DNA from: [Clostridium] celerecrescens 18A
Lineage (GTDB): Bacteria; Bacillota; Clostridia; Lachnospirales; Lachnospiraceae
Direction of reading: 5' to 3'
Assembly (NCBI RefSeq): GCF_002797975.1
Contig: NZ_PGET01000001.1
Location: 4,948,001 to 5,012,000, forward strand
Length of the DNA: 64,000 nt
Part shown: one piece after another, positions 59,416 to 64,000 of the stretch
Layout of the letters: every line of letters starts with the position of its first letter
How positions within the stretch are numbered: the stretch's first letter is position 1
Made by a program: the position numbers and the translations under genes
Notes under the pieces: generated by a model
Seen by the model: only the letters and a program-made list of their open reading frames with translations
Databases searched by the model: none
What the model was told of the DNA's origin: nothing

Positions 59416-60273
59416 ATGCTGTTAAACATGAAAGAACTTTTAGCGGTTGCAAACGAAAACAATTTTGCGGTACCTGCATTTAACATCAGCTCCTATGCGA
59501 TGTTAAATGGAATTATGGAGGCCTCAGAAGAAGAAAATGCACCGGTTATTATTTCAATCCATCCGGATGAGCTGTGCCATATTGGGGTAGATGTCATTTC
59601 CGCAATAAGACAGAGGGCTTATAAGTCCAACATACCGGTTTGCATTCATCTGGATCACGGTGCTTCTTTTGAGCAGGTCATGGTAGCGATTCAGGCAGGA
59701 TATACATCTGTTATGATTGACGGTTCAAGTCTTTCCTTTGAAGAGAATATTGCTCTATGCAAAAAGATATGTGAAGCAGCACATGCAGCCAATGTATCTG
59801 TAGAAGGCGAACTTGGCACAATTGGTACAACCGATTCCACAGAAACAGATAATCAGATTATTATTTATACAAAGCCGGATGATGCTGTAACGTTTGTAAA
59901 AGAAACAGGTGTTGATACACTGGCAATTGCAATAGGAACATGCCATGGATTATATCCTGCTGGCATGAAGCCGGAATTAAAGCTGGATTTATTAAAAGAG
60001 ATCAAGTCAAAAGTAACGATTCCGCTGGTGCTTCACGGAGGATCTAATAATCCGGATAAAGAAATTGGGGAATCAGTAACATTGGGGGTAAATAAAATCA
60101 ATATTTCCAGTGATATCAAAGTGGCTTATTATAATAAAATGAGAGAAGTTTTGTCAGATAACAGCCTGAGAGAACCAAATATGATTGAACCACCTTGCAT
60201 GAAAGCCATGAAAGAAGTGGCGTATCACAAGATCCGTCTTTTTAAGGCAAATGGAAAGGCTGCACTTTATTAA
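59416..60273 (+). CDS. Class II ketose-bisphosphate aldolase family (FbaA/KbaY/GatY-like)
   Basis: A 286-residue protein with TTGGAGG upstream; the open frame extending back to 59248 overlaps the permease and is rejected. N-terminus MLLNMKELLAVANENNFAVP is typical. The catalytic Asp and zinc His are in IHLDHGAS (about 77-84), the Glu in EGELGTIG (about 130), the other zinc histidines in IGTCHGLYP and VLHGGSN, and the phosphate-binding INISSD follows. It cleaves a ketose bisphosphate or ketose-1-phosphate to DHAP plus an aldehyde; the exact substrate is open. Confidence 0.9.
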   Translation: MLLNMKELLAVANENNFAVPAFNISSYAMLNGIMEASEEENAPVIISIHPDELCHIGVDVISAIRQRAYKSNIPVCIHLDHGASFEQVMVAIQAGYTSVMIDGSSLSFEENIALCKKICEAAHAANVSVEGELGTIGTTDSTETDNQIIIYTKPDDAVTFVKETGVDTLAIAIGTCHGLYPAGMKPELKLDLLKEIKSKVTIPLVLHGGSNNPDKEIGESVTLGVNKINISSDIKVAYYNKMREVLSDNSLREPNMIEPPCMKAMKEVAYHKIRLFKANGKAALY

Positions 60274-60288
60274 TCAGACATCGTTTCA

Positions 60289-60333
60289 TTGCCCTGTAAA
60301 ATAGAAATATAAAGTTTTTATTTTATGGGGCAA
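60289..60333 (+). promoter_or_regulatory. Stem-loop between aldolase and kinase genes
   Basis: The 15-base arms 60289-60303 and 60319-60333 (TTGCCC outer end) pair fully in RNA if two G-U pairs are allowed. There is no T-run, so this is more likely a processing or stability element than a terminator. Confidence 0.6.
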
Positions 60334-60378
60334 AGCTGATTTAAGAAAAATAGATAGCAGGAGAAGGTAGGGGATAGC

Positions 60379-61695
60379 GTGAAGATCGAAGAAAAGTATA
60401 TTGAAACATACGAAAAAATGGAGCTGCTGATTGAAGCCAGAATTAAAAACAATGCTTTTACAGCTCTGGGTTACACGAGTAATCTGGATGTTTTGTGTGA
60501 TTTTCAAATAGAAACATTCAATCAACTTCTGAACAGATATCTTCCGAATGCTGATTTGGTCAAAATGAAAGCGGCAAAAGAGATAACCAGCATGGACGAA
60601 TTCTTAGAAACTATTGTATTTTATTGCAGACATGGAATTGGCGGAGAAGTAGATATTTCAGATTTCCATATTATCAGTGATACTTTTGCAATAAAAGAGG
60701 GCATGGGCGGAACTGCAACCCAGGGGGCCATGGCTTTGGCTGCAGTAGGATGTCCTTCCATTGTCCATTTAACGGATGATTCGAAAGAAGTATGTGATAT
60801 TTTAAATTCCCCATATATTTATACGGTCTCCAAAGATGGAGTAATGGTCCATACGGATCAGATCCAGCAGACAGCGGAGCAGGAAATACACTACATCATT
60901 CAATTTAAAAAGGGTGATATAATCTGTCTTGGCAGCCGGAAGATTACAATTCCAACATCAAATCGGCTGATCATAACCAAAATTACGGTAAACGAGATGC
61001 TTCCCTTCTCGGCTTCCTATTTTTCCTACATAGAAGCTCATGCAGCAGATATTAAAAGCAATGTTCTGTCAAGCTTTAATGCAATTCAGGATAAAGATAT
61101 TTTAGAACAAAGGCTGGCTTATGTAAAAGAGCATATCAAAAAATATAAAGCAAATAATAAAAATGGGATTATCTATTTTGAAGATGCACATTACCATAAT
61201 AAGGAGGTCCGGCAGCTATGCCTGGAGACACTTTATCCATACATTGATATTTTGAGCTTAAATGAAGAAGAATTGGAATATACCCTAAACATGTATGATT
61301 TTCCCATAGTAACCGATGATATCTTTTCCTGTATCAGGGGAGCATCTTATATTAAGGAAAGATATTCCGTAAAAAAAGGGGTAATTGTACATACCAAGAA
61401 TTATTCTATGTATCTTGGAAAAACGTTGAATGCAGACATTGAAAAAGGCTTAATGCTTGGCAACATGCTGGCGACTGCAAAAGCGGTCAATGGCTGGTAT
61501 GGAACAAAAGAGCAGATCGGAGAAGTCATAAAGCTGCCATTAAGTGAAAAAGGAATCAGATACAGGGAATTAATATTAAATGAGCATTTTACCTGCGAGG
61601 TCATTTTAGTTCCGTCTAAATACATTGACAAACCAAAGTATACCATTGGATTGGGGGATTCTTTTGTTGCAGGTGTCCAGATGTGTTTTGAATAA
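60379..61695 (+). CDS. ADP-dependent phosphofructokinase/glucokinase family sugar kinase
   Basis: A 438-residue protein from a GTG start (TAGGGGATA upstream). The C-terminal GLGDSFVAGVQ carries the catalytic Asp of the ribokinase/ADP-kinase fold, and SLNEEELEYTL (about 290) is the N-x-x-E motif that holds magnesium. GMGGTATQGAMALAAVG (about 110) resembles the substrate-side glycine turn. Length and motif order match ADP-dependent hexose kinases rather than the 310-residue PfkB group. Beside an aldolase and an aldose-ketose isomerase, it should phosphorylate the ketose sugar or its phosphate. ADP versus ATP use is family inference. Confidence 0.7.
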   Translation: MKIEEKYIETYEKMELLIEARIKNNAFTALGYTSNLDVLCDFQIETFNQLLNRYLPNADLVKMKAAKEITSMDEFLETIVFYCRHGIGGEVDISDFHIISDTFAIKEGMGGTATQGAMALAAVGCPSIVHLTDDSKEVCDILNSPYIYTVSKDGVMVHTDQIQQTAEQEIHYIIQFKKGDIICLGSRKITIPTSNRLIITKITVNEMLPFSASYFSYIEAHAADIKSNVLSSFNAIQDKDILEQRLAYVKEHIKKYKANNKNGIIYFEDAHYHNKEVRQLCLETLYPYIDILSLNEEELEYTLNMYDFPIVTDDIFSCIRGASYIKERYSVKKGVIVHTKNYSMYLGKTLNADIEKGLMLGNMLATAKAVNGWYGTKEQIGEVIKLPLSEKGIRYRELILNEHFTCEVILVPSKYIDKPKYTIGLGDSFVAGVQMCFE

Positions 61696-61753
61696 AAAGC
61701 TTGAAAAAGGGTGTAATTTACGGCAATATAGTAGATAAGAAGGGAGGGACATG

Positions 61754-62590
61754 ATGCTAGACAAACCTGTACTAGATGTGATCAAGGATAATTATGGGAA
61801 AATTTTCTCGGCAGAGAAGAAAGTAGCAGATTATGTTCTGGAACACCCGCAGGAAGCAGTAGATGCAAATGTTTCTGAATTGGCAAAGGCTAGCGGAGTG
61901 AGTGATGCAACGGTTGTGCGTATGTGTCATCATTTGGGGTATAAGGGATATTATCAGTTTCGTTTGATGCTGGCTAAAGATGTTGGAAGAGAGGAAGGAG
62001 AAGAAATTGAAGAGCTACAGAATACTCCCAATCCAGTAATGAAAATTTTCCAAAAGTATGTGAATTCATTAACAGCGGTAGCAGAAAGTATTAACGAAGA
62101 AGATATGAAGTCCTGCGTGAACCTGATAAAGTCATGTAAACAGGCTCATATTTTAGCGGTAGGAAATACAACCCCGCTTGCACTTTATATGGGCTTCCGG
62201 TTAGGGAGACTGGGTGTGAAATGTACCAATGATATCTCACCGGAATATTTTTTAAATCATGTGAATCTTGCTGATAAAGAAGATATTATTATAGCAATTT
62301 CTCAATCTGGAAGTTCCAGACAAGTGATACAGGGGATGGAATTGGCCAAAGAGAAAGGCCTTAAGATGATGGCCATCACCGGATACCGGCAATCGCCCAT
62401 ATCGGAATTGGCTGATTATGTATTGATCTCAAACGGAAGAAAGGAATCCTTTGATTATTATAAAAATTATGCCCATCTAAAGGAGACTGCATTAATTGAT
62501 GCTTTGTTGGAGCTGTTAACAAACTGGAAAAAGATTGAGGAAACGGATGCCGATAAACCAGAGGTTATTTTATCTGAATATAAGTATTAA
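61754..62590 (+). CDS. RpiR-family transcriptional regulator
   Basis: A 278-residue protein. ATG at 61754 has better spacing to AAGGGAGGG than the adjacent ATG at 61751. The N-terminal helix-turn-helix (about 20-75) has EKKVADYVLEHPQEAVDANV and ASGVSDATVVRMCHHLGYKGY. The C-terminal SIS domain (about 110-250) has ILAVGNTTPLALYMGFRLG and IAISQSGSSRQVIQGMELAK, which binds a phosphorylated sugar. It probably controls this operon by sensing its sugar phosphate; the palindrome at 56148 is a candidate site. Confidence 0.93.
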   Translation: MLDKPVLDVIKDNYGKIFSAEKKVADYVLEHPQEAVDANVSELAKASGVSDATVVRMCHHLGYKGYYQFRLMLAKDVGREEGEEIEELQNTPNPVMKIFQKYVNSLTAVAESINEEDMKSCVNLIKSCKQAHILAVGNTTPLALYMGFRLGRLGVKCTNDISPEYFLNHVNLADKEDIIIAISQSGSSRQVIQGMELAKEKGLKMMAITGYRQSPISELADYVLISNGRKESFDYYKNYAHLKETALIDALLELLTNWKKIEETDADKPEVILSEYKY

Positions 62591-62617
62591 TCAAACTTGT
62601 CGGAGAGGAGCAGACTG

Positions 62618-63295
62618 ATGAAACGATCAGAAATCAATCAAGTAATTAAAGATATGGAACAACTTATCAAGGAACATAAATTTGAAATACCCCCTTTTGC
62701 AAAATGGTCTGCCAGGGAGTGGTCAGATAAAGGACATGAATATGATGAAATCAGGGATAATAAATTGGGATGGGATATTACAGACTTTGGCTTGGGGAGA
62801 TTTGACCAGGTTGGTTTCTCCCTGCTTACGATCCGGAATGGTAATCTGACCATGGATCAGTATAAAAAAAACTATGCGGAAAAATTACTGATGTTGTATG
62901 AAGGGCAATCAGCTGCAATGCATTTTCATTGGAACAAGATGGAGGACATTATTAATAGAGGCGGAAATGACGTGTATATTACTGTGTATAACGGGGCAGA
63001 AGATGGGAGAATTCTCCAAACGGATGTGACTGTTTCTATGGATGGGAAGCTAAGCATAGTAGCTGCAGGGACAAAAGTAAAGTTATCACCAGGAGAAAGT
63101 ATAACCATTACCCCGTATCTGTATCATGATTTTCTTGTCCCAGCTACAGGTGGAAGCGTGTTGCTGGGGGAAGTATCCATGTGTAATGATGATGAAAATG
63201 ACAATCGGTTTGCTGATGCGTCAGTAGGAAGGTTTCCGGAAATAGAAGAAGATGAATTGCCATACAGGCTGCTTTGCAACGAATATCCCATCTAG
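62618..63295 (+). CDS. D-lyxose isomerase family (cupin)
   Basis: A 225-residue protein. ATG at 62618 (GGAGAGGAG 7 bases upstream) is preferred to the TTG at 62597. The protein opens MKRSEINQVIKDMEQLIKEH and has WDITDFGLGRFDQVGFSL, then the cupin metal site AMHFHWNKMEDIINRGG (His-x-His with Glu, about 105-118) and TITPYLYHDF (His, about 175). This matches bacterial D-lyxose isomerases, which interconvert D-lyxose and D-xylulose and often D-mannose and D-fructose. It closes the operon and supplies a ketose for the kinase and aldolase. Confidence 0.9.
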   Translation: MKRSEINQVIKDMEQLIKEHKFEIPPFAKWSAREWSDKGHEYDEIRDNKLGWDITDFGLGRFDQVGFSLLTIRNGNLTMDQYKKNYAEKLLMLYEGQSAAMHFHWNKMEDIINRGGNDVYITVYNGAEDGRILQTDVTVSMDGKLSIVAAGTKVKLSPGESITITPYLYHDFLVPATGGSVLLGEVSMCNDDENDNRFADASVGRFPEIEEDELPYRLLCNEYPI

Positions 63296-63355
63296 CCTGG
63301 AAGCGGGAATATTATATCAGAAACAGTAATCAATCACAGTATCATGAATTTGCAT

Positions 63356-63397
63356 AAGGAATCCTTATTGGTGCCTAGGCATTAATAAGGATTCCTT
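63356..63397. terminator. Hairpin between the sugar operon and the convergent SDR gene
   Basis: AAGGAATCCTTATT and AATAAGGATTCCTT, 14-bp perfect arms, 14-base loop containing CCTAGG. No strong T-run; likely serves both convergent transcripts. Confidence 0.65.
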
Positions 63398-63513
63398 CAT
63401 AAATAATCCTGTGGATAAAAAAAAGCCTATTACGTCAGTGCATTCCAGTCAGTCCCAAGGTTTCAGTATACACCAGGGGGTTTTCAACATATGATTTACT
63501 AAGGGATGTTATT

Positions 63514-64000
63514 TTAAAGCCAGCCTCCGTCAAGGCCGATGACCTGTCCGGTCAGATAAGAATTTTTATAGCCCAGGTGGTATACCAGATCGGCTACCTC
63601 CTCTGCTTTTCCCAGCCGCCCTGCCGGGATTCCATCGATGAGATCGATTAATTCATCTTCCTCCAGGAATTGATTCATTTCCGTATCGATGGCGCCGCAG
63701 GCAACAGCGTTGACCTGGATATTGCTTGGAGCCAGCTCCTTAGCCAGAGCCTTTGTAAATGCATTGATGCCGCCCTTTGTGGCGGAGTAAGCGACTTCGC
63801 AGGAGGCGCCTGATATTCCCCATACAGAAGAGATGTTAATGATCTTTCCTTGCTTTTTTTCAACCATTCCGGGAATGGCCAGCTTACAGCAGTTAAATAC
63901 TGATGTTAAGTTGGTGCGGACAATCCGGTCCCAGGCATCTGTGCTCATATCCTGTAAAAGCCCGATGTAGGAGATGCCTGCGTTGTTAACGAGGACATCC
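63514..64000 (-). CDS. FabG-like short-chain dehydrogenase (N-terminus outside the window)
   Basis: The frame is open to the right edge, so the 5' end lies outside; the visible part is about 162 residues. It begins with DVLVNNAGISYIG (the NNAG motif), then NLTSVFNCCKLAIPGM, NISSVWGISGASCEVAYSATKGG with the catalytic Ser and Y-x3-K, and ends YLTGQVIGLDGGWL. This is the classical SDR fold of 3-oxoacyl-ACP reductases. No fab neighbour is in view, so an unrelated reductase is possible. The internal ATG at 63948 is not the start. Confidence 0.88.
   Translation of the reverse strand, partial: DVLVNNAGISYIGLLQDMSTDAWDRIVRTNLTSVFNCCKLAIPGMVEKKQGKIINISSVWGISGASCEVAYSATKGGINAFTKALAKELAPSNIQVNAVACGAIDTEMNQFLEEDELIDLIDGIPAGRLGKAEEVADLVYHLGYKNSYLTGQVIGLDGGWL

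Overview
The window comes from a low-to-mid G+C Firmicute, most likely a Lachnospiraceae member (Clostridium cluster XIVa, Lacrimispora/Clostridium-like). The pointers are the SCIFF peptide and its radical-SAM maturase, the DUF2325/DUF3793/flavodoxin trio, choline-binding-repeat surface proteins with a LicC/LicA-type enzyme, strong AGGAGG ribosome sites and many TTG/GTG starts. The genus is inference. I saw no rRNA, tRNA, CRISPR array or phage module.

Layout. 1-4.1 kb: a left-truncated minus-strand gene fusing a winged helix, a LicC-like cytidylyltransferase and a LicA-like choline kinase, divergent from a secreted choline-binding-repeat protein. 4.9-24.1 kb: a visibly AT-richer polysaccharide locus on the plus strand (O-antigen-ligase/polymerase-like protein, initiating sugar-phosphate transferase, Wzm/Wzt-type ABC exporter, several glycosyltransferases, a methyltransferase, a three-enzyme UDP-2-acetamido-2,6-dideoxy-L-hexose pathway, an LTA-synthase-like protein). 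It ends at a nest of IS256-family elements: an intact copy inserted in a decayed one with an 8-bp target duplication (24.26-26.36 kb). 26.5-28.5 kb: MarR regulator, pirin and nitroreductase operon. 28.9-31.1 kb: two small coiled-coil proteins and a second choline-binding-repeat protein. 31.3-45.1 kb: a second, more GC-rich polysaccharide locus. Its leader holds a highly structured element and two kinds of tandem repeat. The genes that follow are a TPP-dependent acetolactate-synthase-like enzyme, an extended SDR, a C-methyltransferase-type enzyme, a secondary-alcohol-dehydrogenase homologue, three GT2 glycosyltransferases, a second initiating sugar-phosphate transferase and an LCP ligase.

45.2-55.8 kb is mostly housekeeping: HtrA protease, a probably metal-regulated DUF2325/DUF3793/flavodoxin operon, ClpX, a LspA-like protein, a CBS-domain hemolysin-family protein, scfA/scfB (SCIFF), tgt and yajC. 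56.1-63.3 kb is a sugar uptake and catabolism operon: ABC binding protein, two permeases, class II aldolase, ADP-dependent-type sugar kinase, RpiR regulator and D-lyxose isomerase. At the right edge is a minus-strand FabG-like SDR that runs out of the window.

The strongest candidates for something undescribed are (i) the 31322-31465 leader element, a predicted four-way junction with a possible pseudoknot, and (ii) the TPP enzyme/SDR/C-methyltransferase/alcohol dehydrogenase block, which looks like a pathway for a branched-chain sugar or other modified sugar for the second polysaccharide. All functions are read from motifs by eye; no database search was run.
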